The translations under genes and the position numbers were made by a program. The notes beneath the pieces are model-generated. The model was not told the DNA's origin. It searched no databases and was given only the letters and a program-made list of their open reading frames with translations. Shown here one piece after another: positions 24,201 through 30,885 of a DNA stretch of 30,885 nucleotides (its first letter is position 1; every line of letters starts with the position of its first letter). Source of the DNA: Priapulus caudatus (taxonomy: Eukaryota > Priapulida > Priapulimorpha > Priapulimorphida > Priapulidae); assembly GCF_000485595.1 (NCBI RefSeq), contig NW_014577114.1:65626-96510 (forward strand), written 5' to 3'.

Positions 24201-27200
24201 AAATAAGATAATTATCAAACAATTTCGACCCAGTATAATATTACAATGCTAATGGAATGATACATTGACAAATACATTACCATAGTATGGCTTTATGACC
24301 AGACTTTAAGTAAGAAAAATATAACAATGCCAAATAGAACCATGACGGTGTGAACTCGGCATATACAGCTAACTGGACTATACCAGCGGGCACACTCACC
24401 TCAACAGCCTTGGTGTTCAGAGTTGTTGTGCCACGAACGTGCAACAGGTAGCTGTCTCCAGTCACCTCGTCTCGTTGGTCAGTGTTGCGGAATCCGCTTG
24501 CCTTGCCACCCTGGAATTGCAGTGTGCCATTATTACCATACGCTGAATTAAAATAACTAAGCCAAACTTTCCTTGATGGTCTAACAAGGACCACAGAGCA
24601 ACGGTGCTTCAACTGAGGCCTACAGTAGAAGAAACAGAGGTGAGGTTAGAGAAAGCAACTGTAACGAAGAATGGTATTTCAAATTAAACATAGACATGTC
24701 TGTACAATTACGTACACTCAATAAAGGCAATGAAAATTCCAATGAGATCTGATGGCAGGTGCAAGTTCAAGCAAGATCAAATATAGTAGCACCCATTGTT
24801 CAGTCGGTACTGATCAGTGCAAAAAGTGGCTACGAATGTGTGTTTTACAGTTACTCTCCAGGTAACACTTGCTCAGCTGTGATGGATTAATGCATAGAAC
24901 ACATCTGCATTGCAAAACGTATGCTGGGTATTATTATATATACAGAATTCGAGGTATGGTACTTTTATCTCCATAATAATTAAAAAAATATAACGTGCAC
25001 ATAAATTAGATCTCACCTATAACTGGCTGACAAAACTGGCTAACAGCCGAGAAGATTTTTTTATAAATCCCTACTCTATATTTAATAAAACCGTGTTCAA
25101 CTAAGTTTTGCTATTGAAATCTAAATGTGAATTAAGTTGTAGCCTTTCACATCAACACAGGTATATGTGACCCGCTCCAGCATAATACGGACTAAGTCGC
25201 ACGTCATTGTTTTGAGTAATGTCACACATGTCAATGCTGAAAATGGCCTACCTGGACAAAAACTAGCTTTTTACAAAAATAAGTTCCTAAGTGCATATTT
25301 AATACGGATATATAGTTTCAGATATCTCTAGATTATTATGGTCATTTTTAATTTTAAAAATTTTATTTTTATTTTTTTCCTTTGCCCTTCAGACCGGCCC
25401 CTGACCGCTTATCCCCGACTGGGCCCTTTACCCGGAACGCTTTATCTCAAAAGCTGCATATTCCGGAATAAGTCGGTTTCTGATCTTCAAATTGCTGTAG
25501 ATCGGTCAATTCTTTAGATATAGCCAAATATTATATATCATTTTAAAGGTAATTAAATGATCTATTCAGATATGCACATTACTCAATTTGTAGAATTTCC
25601 TATTTAATCCGGGTTTTGCTGGAGCGAGTCACATATGAGCTTCACTAACAAAACCATATTAGTCATTCATTAACAGTAAAGAAATCAATGGTTAACGATG
25701 CTCTTGAGGGTCAAAAGATCACCAGACAATTACTCATCACACATCAGTGGAAACTACATGTACAGTGATTGTGCACAAAATATCGAGATTAGGATTTAGG
25801 CAGCAATTATATGTTTTCTCAATGCTGGTCAAAAATGCTGCCCTGAAGTCAATGGGGGATTATTGCCGTTTCCGTCACACCTCTTTTACCTATGGCCCTT
25901 AAAATTCTAAACAAAACTATTCAGAAATGTTAAAATGGGAGTACAGTAACACCCTGCCTCAGGGGATACATTCCTAGAAAATGAATGTTAGGCAAAAACA
26001 CTCTCTACAGGTTCGCACTAACGAGTACGACTGTATGCATATTCAATCGCTCGTAACCTCAACGAGGTAAAAAGTAGTCTACAGTTGCTATACCGCAGGC
26101 ACATCCTATGACAGGGTTCATAGTAGTAAGACACATGTTGAAATAAGGACTTATAAGACCCTTTCTGGAGGCCAAAATAAGACTTTTTTACGCGATTTCT
26201 GATAGATCACCGACTATTAAAGTACACTAATAATATTTATATACACAATTGCACAGCAGATTTAATTATTCCGTATTATATATACAACAATACTGCAAAA
26301 AATAAGGACTATTAAGTACTTTTCTAAGATTTCACTAAAAATAAGTACTACTAAGGGCCCTTATTTTATTTTTGGCAAAATAAGTACTTATAAGACTTTG
26401 GAAGACCCGCTACGAACCCTGTATGAGCTTTTTCTAGCCCTCCTGATGCGAGTAACATGTTTACGATGGTCAGTGGTGCTGATAGGGTCTATGTCTCCCT
26501 GGGTACTGCCGGAACGTACCCTGGTAACTATCTGATATGGTTAGGGTTAGGGTTAGGGTTAGGGTTAGGGAGTAGGCGTAGGCGACTCCCTAGACTCGTT
26601 AGTGGAGTAGGCGAGGTACGGTCCGGCATATTAGATAGTACCAGGGTACGTTCCGGTATACCGGACCGTACCCAGGGTACGTTCCGTCAGTACCCAGGGA
26701 GACATAGACCCTGGCAGCGTCAGTGGTTTAATACTCACTGTGAAAATAACCATCTTGCCAGCAAACATTGCCATGAAGTGTGGCGGCTCTTTTCCTTGGA
26801 CGACTCGCACCTGTTGGAAGACAATCGATCTCCAATTGTATTGTAAAAGTCATGCATTTATTGACATGTACGTTCATAATCAGATACTGATCGATTCTAG
26901 ATCAGATCAGTCGCAGAAGTGGGAAAATGTACTTGTTAAATAAGTTTGTAAAGACGGGTTATAGTGATTACTATTTAGGATACCTGCACTGGTTTTCCAC
27001 CATACTGGTCATCCAGGGCAATAGCCATGGCAGCTGATACGCCTTTCTCATCTGTCGTAGAATACAGTCCCTAAATCACAAATTTTAAATAATTACCAAT
27101 TTTTGTTTACAACAGTTTTTAGACATATAGCAGACTCATTGCGGAACTTCGGACAATACGTGCAATTAGCGGGGTTTCCAACTTAGGTGCTAGTATTTCG

Positions 27201-30178
27201 CCTACCATATGGAAGTACTACAGAAAACGCCTCACATCACGCTCACCTTCACACACAACAGTGACAATTACACCATACCACCCACCTATGTATGAATGCT
27301 CGCACAGAACACAAAAACCTACCTGCCAATAGTAGATTAGATAGTGCCTGCTTCCATGCACCTCATACTGGTAGAGGATCACGTAGCAATCACCAGAGTA
27401 GAATTGCCCATAGTGTCGTTTATCAGCAGGTGCCATCTCCATGTTCTCTATCCTCCATATCTGCAATCAATGACAGCCATACATTACTATTCCTATAGAT
27501 CAGCAACATAATCATATAGCGAAGCATACAGCCACTTTCTGCGTCCAGCCACTCTTTCTATTACTTCTTCAGGACAGTGACGACTCGTGTAAAAATGTAA
27601 TTATGTTTGCAAAATTAATATAATGACAGTAATTAGCATGAAAACCTCTACGAATGATTAATATCTGACAAAGGGTATTTCTGTTGAAATCGTTTTTGCA
27701 TTATCCGTTTCAGTAGAAATACAAGGTATTCTGCTGCTTATATTGGAACTACAAATTAATTGCCTAGAACAGTAGAATGTGAACAAATGGCTTACCTCTT
27801 TCTGGCCTGTGCCATCATCAGGCATCTGAGATTCAGCTGCTAGGTGGGAATTATCATGCATAGTGAGAGCATCAAACTTGGTCTGAACTGTCCTTGCTAT
27901 GAAAATTGCAACAACATATGTTTAGAAATGTTTACAACCATGTCAAGCACACTTTCACGAGTTTTTATATCTACCAGGACCTATCTGACAGGATTCGTGG
28001 AGATAAATTAATCTCTCGTTTCCTCATATGGTTACTATACTGTCTTACTAAACCTGATATTACATGAATACACGTTGCTGAGCACAATATTTTTTACACT
28101 TGCAACAAATATGATATTCACATACCAATCTTGCCAACCGTGTGGGTTTTGCCCATGCCAGTAACTTCCTCAGGATCACTCCACGAGTTAAACAGAGCCC
28201 TAAACTCTACTGGTTCACCACCATCAATTACCCGGGTAACGGTAGTCATGTTCGGATAACCCTTCTTCTTGATAAATCCCTGTAAGTTTAGCACAATTCA
28301 AACCAAATTGTTTAAAACCGGCTTACTGATAGTAGGTGAATTTCTTGAGCATTAACTAAATGACTTAATTAATTGGTTAATTCAATAGAAATTTAGCAGC
28401 AACTTTAGAGGTCACTTCATAAGAAACTTTTTATGCCTGAATTTTTACAAGTGGAAAGCAAACTTACCTGAGCATTACGCATAGCTTCTGAACGCTCCTT
28501 CTTTGTTGCCTCCTTACCAACCCACACCCAGATGCCTGCAGCCCCATTGTCTATTATGAAGGAGTCCTGTAATGTTGAAATTCTAAATATGAAACTTGAG
28601 CAAGTAATACACCACTGAAAGACAATGCTAACAATACAGCACATCAAAATACATTAAGTGACACCTAACCCTAACAAGGTCTGGCTTGAAGCATCTGGTA
28701 TGAATTTTATGTTGTTATAATTACAATGGTTTCATAGAAATATGACGGTTTTTTAACTAAACTGCATTCACAGTATTAGCCATACACAAGCAAAATAATA
28801 ATAACTATATAGGCTATCCTGTACTAATGCCTCACAATAACTTTTCATGAATGAAAATATTACAGTTGCACTTGTTGGAATGAATTCATGACATGATTCA
28901 TAAAAAATGAATCACATTTTTTTTCAATCACCACATTCAAATTTACACATTTTTGTATGAGAAAATAAGAAATGGTGCCATGCATCATGAAACAGTAATC
29001 GGTGCACACAGCCTTTAAATTTAAAACACATCTTCCCGCAAACAATTAGTGTACAAATAAGAAGACCAACAGTGTTATACCGGACACAGTGTGTACTTTT
29101 CTATACATTAGTCTCATTATATATTTAACGTTAGTACCAATAAACAGGGGTTATAGGATAGAACCACACAATTATCACTGCAGAGACCCATAACCATTCT
29201 AGCCACTGTGCACCAAAACATATATTATTACAAAAGTGCGACAAACCAGAAACTGACCACCACAATCTGTACACACATATACTTTACCGTCTGTAATTTG
29301 ACATTCCATAACCAAATGTAGATTATTGTTGATGAAGATTTTATTCATATAGAAAATAAGTGGGAAAGTAAAATTACTATGAAAACCAGCAGCATGAACG
29401 AGTAATAAACTTGAGATCATTACTAAACTATAACTAAACATAAACTACACATCAGCTTATGAGTCCGTTATATATGGACTATGTAATAAAACTACGAGTC
29501 ATGCCAACTAAGTAGGTAGATGTATAGAAATGGATACATACAACAGTTACATCACAACAGCACCTATTAGTTTTAAAATCCAATGTTTGACACAATCACA
29601 AATAGTTTTATAATCACAATAATTTCACATCTTGTCTGCTAATGTATAAAAAGTACTGAAAATAGATGAAAAAATTATTCAAAATTAATACTGTGTAATA
29701 TGTGTGAACTATAGCAAATAACAGAAAACACAAAGCGGTTTTCTGGTTAAGCTGGGCACAGAATATACTTACATGGGAGTCGAGGTCAGCTTTGTACAGT
29801 GGTCCATCTTTCACTTCAGTGACCTTCAGAGTTCCATCTTCATCAGAACACCTAAAGATTTCCATGAGTTCAACTGTCTTTTTGTGTGATTACACTTGTA
29901 GGAATTGTAGATCTACAGTTTGTTACGATGATACACTTTCAGCATCCTTGATAGCCATTATATAGTTAAGTAAAGGCTTGATACGCTTTAATTCACACTA
30001 TCTGGGCTAGATTTGAAGCCAGAGATATCACAGCACAAGTGTATGATTCTACTAACAGACGCATCGTTACCACATACCTGTACAGCTTCAGTTCAGCTAC
30101 GGTCCTGCGATCAAACTCGCGATCATCGCTAGCTGGCTTCACTGATTTCTGGGCGAGGTCGAGGAACTGGTTGAAAAT
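15148..30178 (-). CDS. VIL1: Villin, partial (gelsolin repeats G3-G6 and headpiece; 17 exons, 5' part beyond right edge)
   Basis: The seventeen exons are 30178-30078, 29851-29773, 28566-28468, 28279-28126, 27896-27796, 27460-27323, 27070-26984, 26810-26739, 24510-24400, 23850-23767, 20845-20693, 19299-19210, 18729-18616, 18253-18131, 17700-17629, 16903-16802 and 15261-15148. They join without a frame break into 597 residues, and every intron is GT-AG. In residues of this partial protein: G3 about 30-130 ([23 protein letters not shown]), G4 about 179-277 ([18 protein letters not shown]), G5 about 290-382 ([21 protein letters not shown]), G6 about 400-500 ([24 protein letters not shown]), linker about 503-560, headpiece about 561-597 ending KKDAKLF. 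The family caps, severs and bundles F-actin under Ca2+ and PIP2 control. The headpiece is what separates villin/advillin from gelsolin. About 230 N-terminal residues (G1, G2) should lie past 30885. Advillin is an alternative name, but that split is a vertebrate one. Confidence 0.95.
15262..16801 (-). other. Villin intron before the terminal exon
   Basis: 1540 bp. More than half is the pogo/Tigger-like element at 15982-16776, and the rest is unique sequence. Confidence 0.8.
15982..16776. mobile_element. Non-autonomous pogo/Tigger-like DNA transposon (795 bp)
   Basis: Begins CAGTGAAACCACGATTTTAC and ends in GGGGCCACACTG, so both ends read CAGTG with imperfect terminal repeats of about 23 bp. 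TA flanks both sides (15980-15981 and 16777-16778), as expected for Tc1/mariner-pogo insertion. No transposase frame is present. The internal short frames at 16030-16221 and 16389-16577 are not coding. Confidence 0.75.
16802..16903 (-). CDS. Villin exon: linker, second part, leading into the headpiece
   Basis: 102 nt, 34 codons. It encodes [20 protein letters not shown] then [14 protein letters not shown]. The Y-x-x-x-L-x-K-P-x-E-L-P-x-G-V-D pattern is the N-terminal headpiece subdomain. The segment GGCRE replaces the human PSRKEE. The acceptor is ttttcag and the donor GAG|gtatgt, 24 bp from a pogo-like element. Confidence 0.92.
16904..17628 (-). other. Villin intron with C/U-rich transcript strand
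   Basis: 725 bp. From about 17030 to 17390 the + strand is strongly G/A-rich, so the transcript is pyrimidine-rich. A 140-codon Pro/Ser-rich frame (17362-16940) is open on the gene strand but resembles no domain. Confidence 0.6.
17629..17700 (-). CDS. Villin exon: G6-headpiece linker, first part
   Basis: 72 nt, 24 codons. It encodes [20 protein letters not shown] then VVVK. KTYEDLKxE matches human KSYEDLKAE. The acceptor is tctacag and the donor AAG|gtagta. Confidence 0.9.
17701..18130 (-). other. Villin intron, unique sequence
   Basis: 430 bp of AT-rich sequence. No repeat or gene seen. Confidence 0.7.
18131..18253 (-). CDS. Villin exon: G6 C-terminal part
   Basis: 123 nt, 41 codons. It encodes [20 protein letters not shown] then [21 protein letters not shown]. 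GRDPxTPIxxVKQGxEPPTFTGWF is the matching human segment. The acceptor is attgcag and the donor AAT|gtacgt. Confidence 0.97.
18254..18615 (-). other. Villin intron, unique sequence
   Basis: 362 bp, AT-rich. Nothing recognised. Confidence 0.7.
18616..18729 (-). CDS. Villin exon: G6 core
   Basis: 114 nt, 38 codons. It encodes [20 protein letters not shown] then [18 protein letters not shown]. DLxEDDVxxLDxWDxxFxWxG with N-A-x-x-x-E-K is a strong G6 match. The acceptor is ctttcag and the donor ATT|gtgagt. Confidence 0.96.
18730..19209 (-). other. Villin intron, unique sequence
   Basis: 480 bp, AT-rich, with a small run of CTTT/TTTCAACT near 19020-19055. No gene or transposon end recognised. Confidence 0.7.
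19210..19299 (-). CDS. Villin exon: start of G6
   Basis: 90 nt, 30 codons. It encodes [20 protein letters not shown] then [10 protein letters not shown]. PRLFxxSNxxGRF opens gelsolin repeat 6. The acceptor is atgatag and the donor CAG|gtgaat. Confidence 0.95.
19300..20692 (-). other. Villin intron, unique sequence
   Basis: 1393 bp, AT-rich. No transposon ends or hidden exon recognised. Confidence 0.65.
20693..20845 (-). CDS. Villin exon: G5 helix and C-terminal strands
   Basis: 153 nt, 51 codons. It encodes [14 protein letters not shown]...[20 protein letters not shown]...[14 protein letters not shown] is identical to human villin, and EGxExxxFWxxLGG is the G5 end signature. The acceptor is ctgtag and the donor AAG|gtatat. 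A 2.9-kb intron separates it from the previous exon. Confidence 0.97.
21499..21773. mobile_element. Inverted-repeat element with telomere-like CCCTAA units, copy 1
   Basis: Ends GGGTCTATGTC and GACATAGACCC. The inner arms carry AGGGTACTGCCGG and ACGTACCCTGG blocks. Two internal CTCCCTAACCCTAACCATAT blocks show a local duplication of about 66 bp in this copy. No exact target duplication was found. An inverted copy is at 26485-26711. Confidence 0.75.
22563..23595. mobile_element. Foldback non-autonomous DNA transposon, 1033 bp with 380-bp terminal inverted repeats
   Basis: The left arm (22563-22942) starts CACAGGGGCATGTAACGTAC and the right arm (23216-23595) is its near-perfect reverse complement. 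An exact 8-bp direct repeat AGTAAAGT flanks it at 22555-22562 and 23596-23603. An 8-bp duplication with CA...TG ends fits the hAT or P superfamilies. The roughly 270-bp centre encodes no transposase. Short frames in the arms (22968-22780, 23303-23070) are arm sequence and not genes. The close match of the arms suggests a fairly recent origin or arm conversion. Confidence 0.9.
23767..23850 (-). CDS. Villin exon: G5 core strands
   Basis: 84 nt, 28 codons. It encodes [20 protein letters not shown] then [17 protein letters not shown] is the conserved G5 motif. The acceptor is ctatag and the donor AAG|gtaagt. Confidence 0.96.
23851..24399 (-). other. Villin intron, unique sequence
   Basis: 549 bp, AT-rich. 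Nothing recognised. Confidence 0.7.
24400..24510 (-). CDS. Villin exon: G4-G5 boundary
   Basis: 111 nt, 37 codons, phase 0. It encodes [12 protein letters not shown]...[31 protein letters not shown] corresponds to QGTGANNTKAFEV at the start of human G5. The acceptor is attccag and the donor GAG|gtgagt. Confidence 0.93.
25166..25633. mobile_element. Miniature inverted-repeat element, TGTGAC...GTCACA (468 bp)
   Basis: Left end TGTGACCCGCTCCAGCATAA. Right end, reverse complemented, TGTGACTCGCTCCAGCAAAA. The similarity extends into CGGA-x-TAA. TA lies directly outside both ends. No coding capacity. Confidence 0.75.
25944..26033. mobile_element. Very short pogo/Tigger-like element (90 bp)
   Basis: Starts CAGTAACACCCTGCCTCAGG and ends GAGTACGACTG, with TA on both sides (25942-25943, 26034-26035). 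The ends fit TA-CAGT...ACTG-TA elements. A short internally deleted or solo form. Confidence 0.5.
26112..26421. mobile_element. hAT-like miniature element, CAGGGTTCRTAG ends (310 bp)
   Basis: The left end CAGGGTTCATAG and the right end CTACGAACCCTG are inverted repeats. The interior has repeated AAGGACT/AAGTACT/AAGTCTT motifs in both orientations. TATGA is repeated directly outside each end. CAGGGTTCGTA ends followed by AAGTCTTA-type sequence are typical of hAT miniature elements in animals, though those usually make 8-bp duplications. Confidence 0.7.
26485..26711. mobile_element. Inverted-repeat element with telomere-like TTAGGG units, copy 2
   Basis: Same family as 21499-21773 but in the opposite orientation. 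Ends GGGTCTATGTC and GACATAGACCC. It holds about five TTAGGG units from about 26540 and the shared GTCCGGTATACCGGAACG-type block. No exact target duplication was found. Confidence 0.75.
26739..26810 (-). CDS. Villin exon: G4 C-terminal part
   Basis: 72 nt, 24 codons. It encodes [20 protein letters not shown] then VIFT. QGKEPPHxMxxFxGxMV is nearly the human villin sequence. The donor ACA|gtgagt lies only about 25 bp from a telomere-motif transposon copy (26485-26711). Confidence 0.96.
26984..27070 (-). CDS. Villin exon: G4 helix
   Basis: 87 nt, 29 codons, phase 0. It encodes [20 protein letters not shown] and DQYGGKPVQ, corresponding to the G4 long helix. The acceptor is gatttag and the donor CAG|gtatcc, which lacks the usual +5 G. 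Confidence 0.94.
27323..27460 (-). CDS. Villin exon: G4 first half
   Basis: 138 nt, 46 codons, phase 0. It encodes [20 protein letters not shown], then [14 protein letters not shown] and [19 protein letters not shown] and YxWQG are diagnostic of gelsolin/villin G4 (and G1). The acceptor is attgcag and the donor CAG|gtaggt. Confidence 0.97.
27461..27795 (-). other. Villin intron, unique sequence
   Basis: 335 bp. Nothing recognised. Confidence 0.7.
27796..27896 (-). CDS. Villin exon: G3-G4 linker (Ca2+-sensitive hinge region in the family)
   Basis: 101 nt. It completes an Ala codon and then encodes [13 protein letters not shown]...[19 protein letters not shown] and MVDDGSG are the equivalent human villin segments. 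The donor is GAG|gtaagc. Confidence 0.94.
28126..28279 (-). CDS. Villin exon: end of G3 and G3-G4 linker
   Basis: 154 nt encoding GFIKKKGYP...[17 protein letters not shown]...[11 protein letters not shown] and ending in phase 1. GxGKTHTVG matches the villin linker (human GLGKTHTVG). The donor is ATTG|gtatgt. Confidence 0.96.
28468..28566 (-). CDS. Villin exon: G3 central strand and helix
   Basis: 99 nt, phase 0 at both ends. It encodes [20 protein letters not shown] followed by [13 protein letters not shown], the classic gelsolin-repeat strand IWVWVGK and the following long helix. The acceptor is acattacag and the donor CAG|gtaagt. Confidence 0.96.
28567..29772 (-). other. Villin intron, unique sequence
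   Basis: 1206 bp, AT-rich. Short open frames on the gene strand (29045-28860, 29441-29199) match nothing and have no matching splice phase. No transposon ends recognised. Confidence 0.65.
29773..29851 (-). CDS. Villin exon: G3 core
   Basis: 79 nt. It completes the split Arg codon and then encodes [13 protein letters not shown]...LDSH. The acceptor is tctttag and the donor CAT|gtaagt. The CSD-x-G-x-L-x-V pattern is the conserved opening of gelsolin repeats. Confidence 0.93.
30078..30178 (-). CDS. Villin exon: G2-G3 linker and start of G3
   Basis: First villin exon visible in the window. The acceptor ctctttgcag precedes ATTTTC and the donor is TACAG|gtatgt, with 101 nt starting in phase 0. 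It encodes [10 protein letters not shown]...ELKLY plus two bases of an Arg codon. KLYR is the first beta strand of G3, matching KLYH of human villin. The upstream intron runs off the right edge. Confidence 0.9.
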
Positions 30179-30444
30179 CTGCAAAGAGAATTGTGAAACT
30201 GCTTTTATTGTTGAAGTAAAACATGTTCATTCATAAATGAAACCACTCTGACTGACAATAAATAGGCTTGAAAATCATACTCTATTTTGATATTTCTATA
30301 TTACTTAGATGCATAAAGAGATTTTTCAGTCATGTAGACACAACCTGAATTCCCAAGTCAAGGCAGACATGACAGTTTGTTTTTAGGTTTCTTAAATTGC
30401 CTACGTCACGAATTTTCTATAGTTTTACATTAAAAGTAAGAACT

Positions 30445-30469
30445 AACCCTAACCCTAACCCTAACCCTA
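30445..30469. repeat. Interstitial (CCCTAA)n tract
   Basis: About four CCCTAA units (ACTAACCCTAACCC...) in an intron. No GGGTCTATG ends lie nearby, so it is separate from the two inverted-repeat elements. Confidence 0.85.
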
Positions 30470-30672
30470 AACATATCGTCAAATTCTTACCTGATAAGAT
30501 TGTTTCTCAACTAGTTAAACATCCAAAAAACCTGGTCGATTTGATATTAGTGTTCCTGACATTAATTGTTTGCTATGGGCTATGTATGCGTCACGAGTGT
30601 ATGTTCACATCGGACAATATAGTAAAACTAGAAAGGGCAGTTGTCGCCAACTACATGTATCCCCCGTGTTAT

Positions 30673-30885
30673 CCCCAAGATGTGTAAGTACACGAAGTTT
30701 GGCCGCGCTAGGTCAATTAGGGGCCGAGTTATAGAGCGGAAGGGAAATATGATCAAGGTCAAGGTAAATGTCAAATAAAGGTCGCAGTGACCTGGTTTTG
30801 GTACGCTGCTCACCTTCTCCCCAAGATGTGTAAGTATACCAAGTTTAGTTTGGTAGCGCTAGGTCAATTAGGGGCCGAGTTAGAG
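30673..30885. repeat. 146-bp direct repeat, 1.5 units visible
   Basis: CCCCAAGATGTGTAAGTA begins at 30673 and again at 30819. Each is followed by a CCAAGTTTGG-type block and GCGCTAGGTCAATTAGGGGC. It runs past the right edge and may be a tandem satellite or the end of a larger dispersed repeat. Confidence 0.75.

Larger units (their letters stand above)
24511..26738 (-). other. Villin intron (2.2 kb) filled with miniature transposons
   Basis: Four different elements lie almost end to end from 25166 to 26711. The remaining 24511-25165 is unique AT-rich sequence. Confidence 0.8.
30179..30885 (-). other. Villin intron running off the right edge
   Basis: Contains a telomere-like CCCTAA tract (30445-30469) and the start of a 146-bp repeat (30673-30885). 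No exon for G2 is seen before the edge. Confidence 0.7.

Noticed and set aside
24277-24612. 111-codon - strand frame as one exon
   Set aside because: Only 24510-24400 is coding. The rest runs through a good acceptor and donor into intron sequence.
30445-30469. CCCTAA tract as a chromosome end
   Set aside because: Only about four units, inside a villin intron with unique sequence on both sides.

Overview
The window is animal nuclear DNA. Both genes have GT-AG introns, the intergenic DNA is rich in microsatellites and miniature transposons, and both encoded proteins are metazoan families. The species cannot be named from this sequence. TTAGGG-type tracts inside dispersed repeats, an ancestral-looking intron-rich villin and an arthropod-style sulfakinin peptide point loosely to an invertebrate bilaterian, possibly a non-insect ecdysozoan or other protostome. 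That placement is inference only.

Left third, + strand (about 4.27-8.42 kb): a two-coding-exon neuropeptide precursor of the cholecystokinin/sulfakinin family. A signal-peptide exon (4273-4435) is joined by a phase-1 intron of 3.8 kb to a second exon (8229-8416). The 116-residue precursor carries two amidated peptides, FDDYGHWRF-amide and YDDYGHWRF-amide. Both have Trp where typical sulfakinins have Met. This is the most interesting gene in the window.

Right half, - strand (15.15 kb to the right edge): a villin gene, entering at the right edge. Seventeen exons join in frame into 597 codons that cover gelsolin repeats G3 to G6 and the C-terminal villin headpiece, ending KKDAKLF-stop. G1 and G2 lie beyond the right edge. 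The two genes converge (3' end to 3' end), with about 6.7 kb between their stop codons.

Repeats: CA, CTAT, TATAA and GGA microsatellites, a 580-bp almost perfectly alternating purine-pyrimidine tract near 10.3-10.9 kb, and a 10-N assembly gap in an AT tract at 12.86 kb. The villin introns have collected several non-autonomous DNA transposons: a 1033-bp foldback element with 380-bp inverted repeats and an exact 8-bp target duplication, pogo/Tigger-like elements with TA duplications, a hAT-like CAGGGTTC element, a TGTGAC...GTCACA element, and two inverted copies of a repeat that carries telomere-like TTAGGG units. A 146-bp repeat starts at the right edge.

The two genes show no obvious functional link. 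One encodes a gut/brain-type signalling peptide and the other an actin-bundling protein of microvilli and similar structures.
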